Shown in pieces: positions 1-6,348 of a stretch of DNA of 10,347 nt. The notes below the pieces were generated by a model. That model saw only the letters and a program-made list of their open reading frames with translations. It was not told the origin of the DNA and did no database searches. Source of the stretch: Phycisphaeraceae bacterium (GTDB lineage Bacteria; Planctomycetota; Phycisphaerae; Phycisphaerales; Phycisphaeraceae); NCBI GenBank assembly GCA_007119405.1, contig SKPT01000115.1, positions 1 to 10,347 of the forward strand, written 5' to 3'. Every line of letters begins with the position of its first letter. Within the stretch, counting starts at the first letter, position 1. Made by a program: the position numbers and the translations under genes.

Positions 1-96
1 GAGCCGGGCGTAGGAGTATTGGGCGAAGTCGTCGACGATCGCGCTGCGGCGCGGGGCGGTGACGGCGTGGGCGAGGATGCGTCGGGTCAGGCTCAT
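1..96 (-). CDS. N-terminus of a probable AMP-binding acyl-CoA synthetase (partial)
   Basis: Only the first 32 codons are visible; the frame stays open to the left edge. The ATG at 96..94 is preceded by GGAG (complement of 104..107), eight bases before the start. The residues read MSLTRRILAHA, a short linker, then AIVDDFAQYSYARL. The order 'helix, A-I-V-D, tYaeL' is how many AMP-dependent synthetases and ligases (ANL superfamily) begin, ahead of their adenylation domain. If that is right, the protein would activate a carboxylic acid with ATP and CoA in the cytoplasm. No catalytic motif lies within the window, so the family call rests on the N-terminal resemblance alone. The 229-bp spacer from the gene to its right suggests its own promoter. 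An AT-rich stretch with TATCAT and CATTAT on the minus strand (complement of about 127..137) could hold a -10 element, but no good -35 is seen. Confidence 0.5.
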   Translation of the reverse strand, partial: MSLTRRILAHAVTAPRRSAIVDDFAQYSYARL

Positions 97-198
97 GATC
101 GGGCTCCGCGGCAGGCTCGCGTCCCGATAATGATACGAATCCCGACGGCGTTGTGTGTGGCACGTCCACGGCAAGCGGGCCACAGAGCATCCCGAGAA

Positions 199-242
199 GG
201 CCCGTGTGGCGCGGTCACCGACCCCGGAAGCGCACACGGCCA
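199..242. terminator. Imperfect inverted repeat downstream of the tandem PEP-CTERM genes
   Basis: Bases 199..213 and 230..242 form an imperfect stem (GGCC-GTGTG-GCGC type arms, one bulged base) around a GC-rich loop. It lies about 85 bases past the stop codon of the gene ending at 326 and before the next minus-strand gene. No proper T-run follows on the minus strand (only TTCTC), so it would be a weak intrinsic terminator at best. It is the only sizeable stem I saw in this spacer. Confidence 0.2.
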
Positions 243-325
243 CCTTTCCGCGTGTCGTGTGGCACCCGCACTCCCGCGGTTTTCGGACGGAGCCTGGTGC
301 GTGGGGCGGCGGCGGCGTTGCACTG

Positions 326-1627
326 CTATCGTCGTCGTCGCATCAGCACGAGACCGGCGCCGGCGAGCAGGAGCGTGGCGGAGGCCGGCTCGGGGATGTA
401 GGTGATGCGGTAGAGGCGGGTGTCCCATCCGTCGTAGTGGTCGCCGATGCGGCCGTGCTGATCCAGGGTCATCACACGGTCCTCGCCGATGACGTGGGCC
501 TCCCAGCTCGAGTCGAGCTCGGGCATCTGGAAGACGCCGAAGGCGGGGGTGTCGCGCATGCGGACGGTGAAGAGGTAGTAGTCGCCTTCGTACTCCTTGA
601 GCATGGTGGCGATGCCGTCGATGCCGTAGTTGTCGGAGATGCTGTCGGCCGTGTTGCCGGAGAGGACGTTGACGCGGTCGTGGAGGGTGGGGCTGTTGAT
701 CACGGGCGCGAGGCTGGTGATCTCGGCGTTGAGCGCGGTGACCGCGGGGCGCAGGACGGGGTTGGACCAGAGCGAGTTGGTGGTGACGTTGCCGTCGGCG
801 TCCCAGTAGTGGACGAAGTAGGCCAGGCCGGTCGAGCCGTGGACGATGGACATCCATGCCTGGGCGCGGAGCTCGTGGGGGGTGACCTCGTTGTTGCCTT
901 CGCGGATGCGGGAGGCTTCGATGATGTTCCAGACGGGCTTGTCGTCGTCGGTCCACTCGCGCAGGCGTTTGACGCCGTAGGCCACGCGCCAGTGCTGCCC
1001 GGCGGTGGCGGCATGGTTGCTCTGGGCGGGATAGATGTCGAAGGAGAGGACGTCGGCGCCCTTCTGGTACTCGGGGTAGTCCTGCCACTGGCCGGTGTAG
1101 ATGCCCCGGCCGTGCCAGCCGTCCCAGCCCACGCCCTGCCCGAGATTCATGAAAACGGGGCGGGTGCCGTCGTTGGCGTGCATGTCGTCGTAGCGGTCCT
1201 GGATCTCATCGGGCCGGATGTACCGCCACGGATCGCCGCCGCTCTTGGCGTTGTCCGGCTCATCGACCTGCATCCACGCCACGACCGTGTCCAGCAGCGG
1301 GTGGTTCTGGGCCTGGAGCTGGAGCATCTCCGAGGTCTGATGCGCCACCGCGTAGAGCCCGGCGTTGTTGATCGCGGACAACTGCTGCGTCGCCGGCCCG
1401 AAGCCGCCGAGCGACACGTACATGTTCATGCCCATCTGGGCGTGGCGGTCGGCCTGCGTGTGCACCTGGGCCCAGACGCCGAGGGGGAAGAAGTCGGGAT
1501 CGGTCGGCGGGCCGTTGTCCCACTCGGTGAACGGCCCGCCCTGCGTCGCCGGCACCTCGGCGGCCGCGAGACCGAACATCAGGACACCGGCCACCGTCAA
1601 CGTCACGCTCCGTGCCAAACCGCGCAT
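326..1627 (-). CDS. Secreted PEP-CTERM protein with glycoside-hydrolase-like TIM-barrel features, copy 2 of a tandem pair
   Basis: A 433-residue exported protein. The start ATG (1627..1625) has a strong GGAGGAGA Shine-Dalgarno. Residues 1-23 form a signal peptide (Arg near the start, hydrophobic core, AAA before the likely cut). The tail IPEPASATLLLAG (411-423) followed by a hydrophobic stretch and RRRR is a canonical PEP-CTERM signal, recognised in other bacteria by an exosortase. In between, segments fit the alternating strands of a clan GH-A-like TIM barrel: FPLGVW (47-52), VVAWMQVDEPDN (115-126), ADVLSFDIYP (191-200), PVWNIIEASR (231-240), and an MSIVHGSTGLAYFVH strand near 259-273. Glu123 and Glu237 sit where strand-4 and strand-7 carboxylates would be expected. 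That assignment is an inference; I do not recognise a named family. A beta-rich C-terminal part (about 305-410) follows. It lies 30 bases behind its paralogue in the same direction, so the two are probably co-transcribed. It could instead be a non-catalytic binding protein. Confidence 0.85.
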   Translation of the reverse strand: MRGLARSVTLTVAGVLMFGLAAAEVPATQGGPFTEWDNGPPTDPDFFPLGVWAQVHTQADRHAQMGMNMYVSLGGFGPATQQLSAINNAGLYAVAHQTSEMLQLQAQNHPLLDTVVAWMQVDEPDNAKSGGDPWRYIRPDEIQDRYDDMHANDGTRPVFMNLGQGVGWDGWHGRGIYTGQWQDYPEYQKGADVLSFDIYPAQSNHAATAGQHWRVAYGVKRLREWTDDDKPVWNIIEASRIREGNNEVTPHELRAQAWMSIVHGSTGLAYFVHYWDADGNVTTNSLWSNPVLRPAVTALNAEITSLAPVINSPTLHDRVNVLSGNTADSISDNYGIDGIATMLKEYEGDYYLFTVRMRDTPAFGVFQMPELDSSWEAHVIGEDRVMTLDQHGRIGDHYDGWDTRLYRITYIPEPASATLLLAGAGLVLMRRRR

Positions 1628-1657
1628 CTGACTCTCCTCCAGGGGTCCGGGTAGGTC

Positions 1658-2968
1658 TCACGCCCGTCCGCGTCGCCGCATCAGCAGCAGCCCGGCCCCG
1701 GCGGCGAGCAGCGCCGCCGACGTCGGTTCGGGCACAATGTGATACAGCTTCGTGTCCCAGCCGTCGTATGTCTCGCTGAACATGCCGTCGGCGTCGATGG
1801 GGATCATGCGGTCCTCGCCGAGCACGTAGGCTTCGCCGCCGCGGCCGACCAGATCGAGGATCTGGAATGTGCCCATCGCTGACGTCTCGCGCATGCGCAC
1901 CGTGAACAGGTAGTAGCCGTCCTCGCCGTCGCTCTTGAGCATCGTGGCGATGCCGTCGACACCGTAGTTGGTGGCGATGCTGTCGGCGGTGTTGCCCGAG
2001 ATGACGTTGACGCGGTCGTGGAGGGTGGGGCTGTTGATGACCGGCGCCAGCTCGTGGATCTGGTGGTTGACGGCCGTCACCGCGGGGCGGAGCACGTCGT
2101 TGCCGCGCAGCGAGTGGGTGCTGACGAGGCTGCCGTCGCTGTCCCACTCGTGCACGAAGTAGCCGATGCCGGTGGAGCCATGCACGATCGACATCCACGC
2201 CAGGGCGCGGATCTCGTGGGGGCTGACCATGCCGGCACCGCTGATGCGTGAGGCCTCGATGATGTTCCAGACCGGCTTGTCGTCGTCGGTCCACTCGCGC
2301 AGGCGCTTGACGCCGTAGCCGACGCGCCACAACTGGCCCTGTGTCTGGGGGCGTGTGGAGGCGGCGGGGTAGATGTCGAAGGAGAGGATGTCCGCCCCCT
2401 TCTGGTACTCGGGGTAGTCCTCGGGGCGGTTGGTGCGCACGCCGCGGCCGACCCAGCCGTCCCAGGCCACGCCCTGGCCGAGGTTCATGTAGACGGGGCG
2501 GGTCGGGTCGTGCGATTGAAACGTTTCGTAGCGTGACTGGATCTCCTCGGGCGTGACGGGCGGGCCCCAGCCGCCCTGGCCGTCGGACTGGGCGTTGTCG
2601 GGCTCGTCCTGCTGCATCCAGGCGACGACGGGGTCGAGCAACGAGCTGTTCTGCGCCAGCAGGGAGCGCATGGTGCTGTTCTGATGCGCGATCACGGGCA
2701 TGTTGTGCTGGCGGAGGTAGGTCAACTGCTCCTGCTGGCTCCGCCAGCCGCCGAGGCCGATGTAGAGGTTGATGCCCATGTCGCGGTAGTCGTGCAGAAA
2801 GCGCTCGTTCTGCAACCACACGCCGATGGGGAAGTGAGCGGGGTCGGCGGGCAGCCCGTTCTCCCACTCGGGGAAGGGCCCGCCCTGGGTGGCCGGGCTG
2901 TCGCCCGCCATCACGCCGAGCATGAGAAAGGCCGCCACCACCGAGACAAGGCTGGGCGATCGCACCAT
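1658..2968 (-). CDS. Secreted PEP-CTERM protein with glycoside-hydrolase-like TIM-barrel features, copy 1 of a tandem pair
   Basis: A 436-residue paralogue of the downstream gene, alike over its whole length. The start at 2968..2966 is supported by a GGAGGAG Shine-Dalgarno seven bases before the ATG. A signal peptide covers residues 1-22, and mature proteins of both copies begin with almost the same PATQGGPF segment. Shared landmarks are FPIGVW (46-51), VVAWMQQDEPDN (114-125, Glu122), ADILSFDIYP (192-201), KPVWNIIEASR (231-241, Glu238) and INSPTLHDRVNV (311-322). The tail VPEPTSAALLAAG (412-424) plus a hydrophobic run and RRRGRA is a PEP-CTERM sorting signal. The copies differ mainly around residues 53-62, 126-138 and 202-211 and in the last third, where substrate or partner contacts could diverge. 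It is first in a probable two-gene operon driven by the promoter at 3070..3097. The expected location is the cell envelope or an exopolymer. Enzymatic activity is inferred only. Confidence 0.85.
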   Translation of the reverse strand: MVRSPSLVSVVAAFLMLGVMAGDSPATQGGPFPEWENGLPADPAHFPIGVWLQNERFLHDYRDMGINLYIGLGGWRSQQEQLTYLRQHNMPVIAHQNSTMRSLLAQNSSLLDPVVAWMQQDEPDNAQSDGQGGWGPPVTPEEIQSRYETFQSHDPTRPVYMNLGQGVAWDGWVGRGVRTNRPEDYPEYQKGADILSFDIYPAASTRPQTQGQLWRVGYGVKRLREWTDDDKPVWNIIEASRISGAGMVSPHEIRALAWMSIVHGSTGIGYFVHEWDSDGSLVSTHSLRGNDVLRPAVTAVNHQIHELAPVINSPTLHDRVNVISGNTADSIATNYGVDGIATMLKSDGEDGYYLFTVRMRETSAMGTFQILDLVGRGGEAYVLGEDRMIPIDADGMFSETYDGWDTKLYHIVPEPTSAALLAAGAGLLLMRRRGRA

Positions 2969-3069
2969 CTACACTCCTCCGCTGGATTGTGCTAACGCAA
3001 ACCCGGAGCGGAACTTACCACTCACGAGGCGCGTGGCCCCACCCCTGGCGCCGCCGGGCCGCTGACACC

Positions 3070-3097
3070 ATTATGCCACGACTGGCGCAGGGTTCAA
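3070..3097 (-). promoter_or_regulatory. Sigma-70-like promoter for the tandem PEP-CTERM genes
   Basis: On the minus strand TTGAAC (complement of 3092..3097) and CATAAT (complement of 3070..3075) are separated by 16 bases. They match the -35 and -10 consensus at four and five of six positions. Transcription would begin near 3063, giving a leader of about 95 bases before the ATG at 2968. The rest of the 194-bp spacer (2969..3162) shows no convincing terminator for the amidohydrolase gene upstream. Confidence 0.5.
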
Positions 3098-3162
3098 TGC
3101 TCGAGATGAAGATTCGCCCCCTCACAGGCCGCCGACGCGTCCCCGCCATCGCTCCGCCACGC

Positions 3163-4365
3163 TCACGATTGCAGTGCCAACTGGACCATCATCGTCATGC
3201 CCAGGGCCAGGGCGTCGTCGTTGAAGTCGTACAGGGGCGTGTGCAGGGCCGGGTAGCTGTCGCGCTGCGGCGGGCAGACGCCGAGGTAGAAGAAGGCCGA
3301 GGGCACCCGCTGGCCATAGAACGCGAAATCCTCGGCGCCCATGACGGGGTGGTCCATGATGCAGGTGTTGTCGGCCCCGGCGTGCTCGCGTGCCACGGCC
3401 AGGACCTGCTCGACCGCGGCCGGGTCGTTGACCACGACGGGGTAGCCGTCGCGGAACTGGACGCCAGCCTCGCAGCCGTGGGCCACGGCGGTGTGCTCGA
3501 CGACGCGGGTGATGCGCTGGCGGATGATGGCGTCGATCTCGCCATCGAGCGTGCGGACGGTGCCCGTCAGCCGGGCCGCGTCGGGGATGATGTTGACCGC
3601 CTGCCCGGCGTTGATGGTGCCGACGGTGACCACGGCCGGGGCGGTGGCGCGGACCTGGCGCGCCACCACGCTCTGAAGCGTGGTGACGATGTCGCTGGCG
3701 GCGAGGATGGTGTCGCTGGTCAGGTGGGGCGAGGCCCCGTGGCCGCCGGGGCCGGTGACCTCGATGGTGAAGGAGGTGCTGCCGGCCATCATGGGCCCGA
3801 CGCGCGTGTGGACCTGCCCCAGGGTCATCTGAGGCCAGCCATGCAGACCGAAGATGCGCTCGACCGCCACGCCGCCGACGCGGGCCTCGAGCGCCCCGGC
3901 CTCGACCATGTGGCGAGCGCCGGCCCGGCCTTCCTCGGCCGGCTGGAACAGGAGCTTGACGGGGCGCGGCAGCAGGGCGCGCAACTGGCCGAGCACGCGG
4001 GCGGTGCCGATGAGGATCGCCGTGTGACCATCATGCCCACAGGCGTGCATGCACCCGTCGAAGCGCGAGGCGTAGGGCAGGCCGGTACGCTCGGTGATCG
4101 GCAGCGCGTCCATGTCGGCACGCAGGGCGACCGCCGGCCGGGCGGCCGCGGCCTCGTCCTCGGGCATGATCCAGCCGACCACCCCCGTCTCCGCGAGCCC
4201 CGCCTCGTAGGGCACGGACGCCTGATCGAGCTGGCGCTGGACGGTTTCGCTGGCGTAGGTCTCCTCGAAGCCCAGTTGCGGGTGGGCGTGCAGGTCCCGG
4301 CGGATCTCTCGCACGTCGTCGGTGACGGCGTCGATCAGGCCCTGCACGTCGGAGATGGTCTGCAT
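3163..4365 (-). CDS. M20D family amidohydrolase (N-acyl amino acid / hippurate hydrolase-like)
   Basis: A 400-residue cytoplasmic metallohydrolase, the usual length for peptidase family M20D. Such enzymes cleave amide bonds of N-acyl or aromatic-acyl amino acids such as N-acetyl amino acids, hippurate or auxin conjugates. Metal ligands are visible: Cys109 and His111 in [10 protein letters not shown], Glu144/Glu145 in QPAEEG, His175 in FGLHGWP, and His375 in [15 protein letters not shown] (80-89) and the lid/dimerisation domain with [10 protein letters not shown] (205-214) complete the pattern; no key residue is missing. The same frame stays open upstream for a further 1.8 kb, but the family alignment begins at [10 protein letters not shown]. 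The ATG at 4365..4363 has GGAG nine bases before it, so this start was chosen. No signal peptide is present. The exact substrate cannot be read from sequence. It lies in the same direction as clpP but across a 320-bp repeat-bearing spacer, so it is probably a separate unit. Confidence 0.93.
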   Translation of the reverse strand: MQTISDVQGLIDAVTDDVREIRRDLHAHPQLGFEETYASETVQRQLDQASVPYEAGLAETGVVGWIMPEDEAAAARPAVALRADMDALPITERTGLPYASRFDGCMHACGHDGHTAILIGTARVLGQLRALLPRPVKLLFQPAEEGRAGARHMVEAGALEARVGGVAVERIFGLHGWPQMTLGQVHTRVGPMMAGSTSFTIEVTGPGGHGASPHLTSDTILAASDIVTTLQSVVARQVRATAPAVVTVGTINAGQAVNIIPDAARLTGTVRTLDGEIDAIIRQRITRVVEHTAVAHGCEAGVQFRDGYPVVVNDPAAVEQVLAVAREHAGADNTCIMDHPVMGAEDFAFYGQRVPSAFFYLGVCPPQRDSYPALHTPLYDFNDDALALGMTMMVQLALQS

Positions 4366-4426
4366 GATGAGGCTCCAGCCAGCCCGGGTGATTCGCCACA
4401 GAGGCCATGAACGCGTGGGAGCCTCT

Positions 4427-4648
4427 GAGAAACCGCGAAGAAGCGAAGCAGGCGAAGGACGCGAAGGTGAATCATCGGGTTGGTTCCAACCCCCCTCCCT
4501 CCGGGAGGGGCCGGGGGAGGGTGCCTCCGAACACCTTGCGTGCCCGATCGAGGTAAGCGTCGTTGACGTCGACGTGTCGGCGTAACGCAGACCCAGGGCA
4601 GCAGATGACATCCTCCCCTTCGCCTGCTTCGCTTCTTCGCGGTTTTTC
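4427..4648. repeat. 222-bp element bounded by 32-bp near-perfect inverted repeats
   Basis: Bases 4427..4458 and 4617..4648 are inverted copies matching at 31 of 32 positions; 4430..4458 and 4617..4645 match perfectly over 29 bases. The arms have a purine-rich strand made of GAAG-type repeats (GAAGAAGCGAAGCAGGCGAAG). Inside lie a small palindrome (4479..4490, GTTGGTTCCAAC) and a C-run/G-run palindrome (about 4491..4522) of the CCCTCCGGGAGGG kind. No convincing target duplication flanks it, and no coding sequence was recognised inside. It fills most of the 320-bp spacer between clpP and the amidohydrolase gene. Read as RNA on the minus strand, the arms could form a long stem just after clpP, but no U-run makes it a clear terminator. 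It may be a small non-autonomous repeat or two oppositely inserted copies of a short repeat. Confidence 0.7.
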
Positions 4649-4685
4649 GTACGCCCCGATGCGCTCGCTATGTCTCGGCGGTTGC

Positions 4686-5438
4686 TCACGACGCCGCCGG
4701 CGGCGGGGTGTCGGCGCTGGACTGCGTCTTCTCGATCACCTCGTCGACGATGCCGTACTGCTGGGCCTCGTTGGCGGTGAAGAACTTGTCGCGTTCCGAG
4801 TCGCGCTCGACCTGCTCGACGCTCTGGCCGGTGTGCCGGGCCATGATCTGGTTGAGCTGGTCCTTGGTTCGCAGGATTTCCTCGGCCTGGATCTGGACGT
4901 CGGTGGTCTGGCCGTAGACCCCGCCGTAGGGCTGGTGGATCATGATCTTGGCGTGGGGCAGGCTGTATCGCTTGCCCTTGGCGCCGGCGGCAAGGACGAT
5001 GGCCCCGCCGCTCATCGCCTTGCCGATGCAGTAGGTGGCGACCTCGCAGTCGAGGAACTGGATGGTGTCGTAGATCGCCAGGGTGTCGTCGACGGCCCCG
5101 CCGGGCGAATTGATGTAGAGGTTGATGTCCACGCCCTTTTTCTGGTTCTGGAGGTAGAGCAGGCGCATGATGACGCCGGTGGCGGTCTGGTGGTTGATCT
5201 CGCCGACGAGGAAGATGACGCGGTTCTCGAGCAGCAGCTCGTCGATGGTCATCTCGCGGTAGCGCTGGTAGGGCGAGGGCCCGGCGGTGGTCATGGCCGT
5301 GGGGTCGAGCCCGGTGTAGGGGCCCTGGCGCGGCCGGTGCTGGTCCATGGGCACGGGCACGGGCGGGGGCCAGAGCGGCGCCCCGCTGGGGGGGGCGGAG
5401 GTCCCGGCGGATGGCTCGGAATCGCGAACGTGACTCAT
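4686..5438 (-). CDS. clpP: ATP-dependent Clp protease proteolytic subunit, N-terminally extended
   Basis: A 250-residue ClpP serine peptidase. Subunits form double heptameric rings in the cytoplasm and degrade proteins unfolded by ClpX or ClpA/C ATPases. The catalytic triad is present: Ser143 in GKAMSGGAI, His168 in [10 protein letters not shown], and Asp217 in [15 protein letters not shown] (108-115) and [14 protein letters not shown] (150-163) are typical family blocks. The serine motif reads A-M-S-G-G rather than the common A-A-S-M-G. The first 55 residues are a Pro-rich extension beyond the usual subunit length of about 200; the conserved part starts at about [19 protein letters not shown]. 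The ATG at 5438 has AAGGA ten bases upstream. In-frame ATGs at residues 31 and 49 are alternatives that would shorten the tail. A short Pro/Ala tail ends the protein. It diverges from the double-CxxC gene across 207 bases. Confidence 0.95.
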   Translation of the reverse strand: MSHVRDSEPSAGTSAPPSGAPLWPPPVPVPMDQHRPRQGPYTGLDPTAMTTAGPSPYQRYREMTIDELLLENRVIFLVGEINHQTATGVIMRLLYLQNQKKGVDINLYINSPGGAVDDTLAIYDTIQFLDCEVATYCIGKAMSGGAIVLAAGAKGKRYSLPHAKIMIHQPYGGVYGQTTDVQIQAEEILRTKDQLNQIMARHTGQSVEQVERDSERDKFFTANEAQQYGIVDEVIEKTQSSADTPPPAAS

Positions 5439-5479
5439 GCTGGTCGAATCCTTCAGTGAAAGCCTTGAAATCGGGCCGC

Positions 5480-5485
5480 ATCATA
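5480..5485 (-). promoter_or_regulatory. Candidate -10 element for clpP
   Basis: The complement reads TATGAT, five of six consensus bases, and lies 42 bases before the clpP ATG. No recognisable -35 sits 16 to 18 bases upstream, so the call rests on the -10 alone. The AAGGA at about 5449..5453 (complement) would be the ribosome binding site. Confidence 0.3.
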
Positions 5486-5577
5486 GTCGGATCGCCCGCG
5501 CCTGGGTAGCCGAGGCCCGGCGTCCGGGGCGGCTGCGACCTGGCGGGGCGCCTGTCGACATCGCCGCCGCGTGGCGG

Positions 5578-5606
5578 TTGCCTTGCGCCGAGCGCCCGCA
5601 GACAAT
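5578..5606 (+). promoter_or_regulatory. Weak promoter candidate for the double-CxxC gene
   Basis: TTGCCT (5578..5583) and GACAAT (5601..5606) are spaced by 17 bases. They match consensus at three and four positions. A start near 5613 would leave a leader of about 33 bases containing the AAGGGA ribosome binding site (about 5632..5637). Confidence 0.25.
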
Positions 5607-5645
5607 GGGCGGGGCGTGGTCCGCTGGGACGAAGGGACGGCTGCC

Positions 5646-6008
5646 ATGACGATTGAGACCGACCTGCGATGCGCGCGTTGCGGCTCGACCATGGAATCGG
5701 GCTTTCTGCCCACGGGCGGGGGCATGCACTGGTTCCGGCGGACCGACAGCGCCGGCGGCACGGGGGTGGGCTTCGCCGAGTCGATTCCCGGGACGTTCTC
5801 GTGGATGCGTCGGGCCCGGCTGCCGGCCTGGCGATGCAAGCGTTGCCAGTTGATCGCGTTCCGCTACGGCGCCGAGGTCCAGCGTGAGGTCGGCGCCGCC
5901 GACCAGGCCGAGCTCGACGCCCAGGCCACGGCCGAGGATGAGGCCGAAGCCCAGACCCAGGCCGCCGCACGCCAGCGGCGCGACGACGCGGACGAGGCTG
6001 CATCGTGA
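5646..6008 (+). CDS. Small double-CxxC protein, DUF6487-like
   Basis: A 120-residue protein. Two cysteine pairs, C9-A-R-C12 and C64-K-R-C67, suggest one zinc site. The layout [13 protein letters not shown] ... HWFRR ... [14 protein letters not shown] (from residue 9 to 75) matches small bacterial proteins grouped as DUF6487, whose function is unknown. The family name is recalled from motif layout, not searched. Residues 80-120 form a polar Ala/Glu/Gln/Asp-rich tail, likely helical and not part of the fold. The start chosen (ATG at 5646) has AAGGGA nine bases upstream; an in-frame ATG at 5571 would add 25 unrelated residues and lacks such a site. It has no signal peptide or membrane segment. 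It diverges from clpP across 207 bases, so shared control is possible. A hairpin follows 12 bases after its stop. Confidence 0.8.
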   Translation: MTIETDLRCARCGSTMESGFLPTGGGMHWFRRTDSAGGTGVGFAESIPGTFSWMRRARLPAWRCKRCQLIAFRYGAEVQREVGAADQAELDAQATAEDEAEAQTQAAARQRRDDADEAAS

Positions 6009-6020
6009 GAGTCTGTGTGC

Positions 6021-6049
6021 CGGCTTGCCGCTTCGCGGCGGACAAGCCG
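6021..6049 (+). terminator. Hairpin just after the double-CxxC gene
   Basis: CGGCTTG (6021..6027) pairs with CAAGCCG (6043..6049), and an inner CCGC-TTC-GCGG stem (6028..6038) stacks on it, with CGGA bulged. It begins 12 bases after the stop codon. No T-run follows, so it may act as RNA 3'-end protection, a weak terminator, or simply be another interspersed palindrome like the element to its right. Confidence 0.35.
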
Positions 6050-6077
6050 TGGCGCTCCATGCCCCCGCCTTTACTCT

Positions 6078-6342
6078 GGTTCATACGGCAATTCCGGGGT
6101 CGCCGTGACAATGCCACCCCGGCGGGGTGCTGGCTTGTAGGAGCGCAGCGGAACCCGTGGATGATGTGGCCATGAAACGTCCTGCCCCGCAGGGGCAGAG
6201 GCAGCATGCCAGGCTGCATCGCCTCCGCCCCTGCCGGGGCGGGGTTCGTTCACGCTGCTGACAACCACGGGTTGCGCTGCGCTCCACCCGTGGCCACAAC
6301 CCTTCGCCCCTTCAGGGCGATCCCGGAAATCCCGGATGAACC
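6078..6342. mobile_element. 265-bp foldback / MITE-like palindromic element
   Basis: The ends 6078..6103 and 6317..6342 are inverted repeats matching at 22 of 26 positions and starting GGTTCAT. They are abutted by 8-base direct repeats differing at one base, TTTACTCT (6070..6077) and TTTACTTT (6343..6350), which look like a target duplication. Further in, the arms remain inverted copies: 6141..6160 and 6265..6284 match at 19 of 20 bases. Both arms carry a short GC hairpin near 6115..6129 or 6305..6319 and a GCCCC/GGGGC hairpin at 6182..6198 or 6225..6242, with a small stem 6201..6217 at the centre. No gene was recognised inside, so movement would need a transposase from elsewhere. The right edge abuts the stop codon of the neighbouring minus-strand gene. 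Together with 6021..6049 this accounts for most of the 340-bp gene-free stretch. Confidence 0.55.
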
Positions 6343-6348
6343 TTTACT

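Noticed and set aside
155..1654. 499-residue plus-strand open frame
   Set aside because: Val/Asp/Gly-rich antisense shadow of the PEP-CTERM gene on the minus strand; it has no domain and no fitting start signal.
1260..2867. 535-residue minus-strand open frame spanning both PEP-CTERM genes
   Set aside because: It runs in a different frame across both genes and is dominated by Arg, Pro and His, as expected for out-of-frame GC-rich DNA.
3163..6219. A single 1018-residue minus-strand open frame
   Set aside because: Only the last 400 residues look like protein (M20D amidohydrolase); the rest is Arg/Pro-rich, runs through the repeat spacer and overlaps clpP in another frame. The internal ATG at 4365 has a ribosome site.
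6078..6342. Cluster of short palindromes as a CRISPR array
   Set aside because: The units are not direct repeats with regular spacers; they are inverted arms of one foldback element, and no cas gene is nearby.
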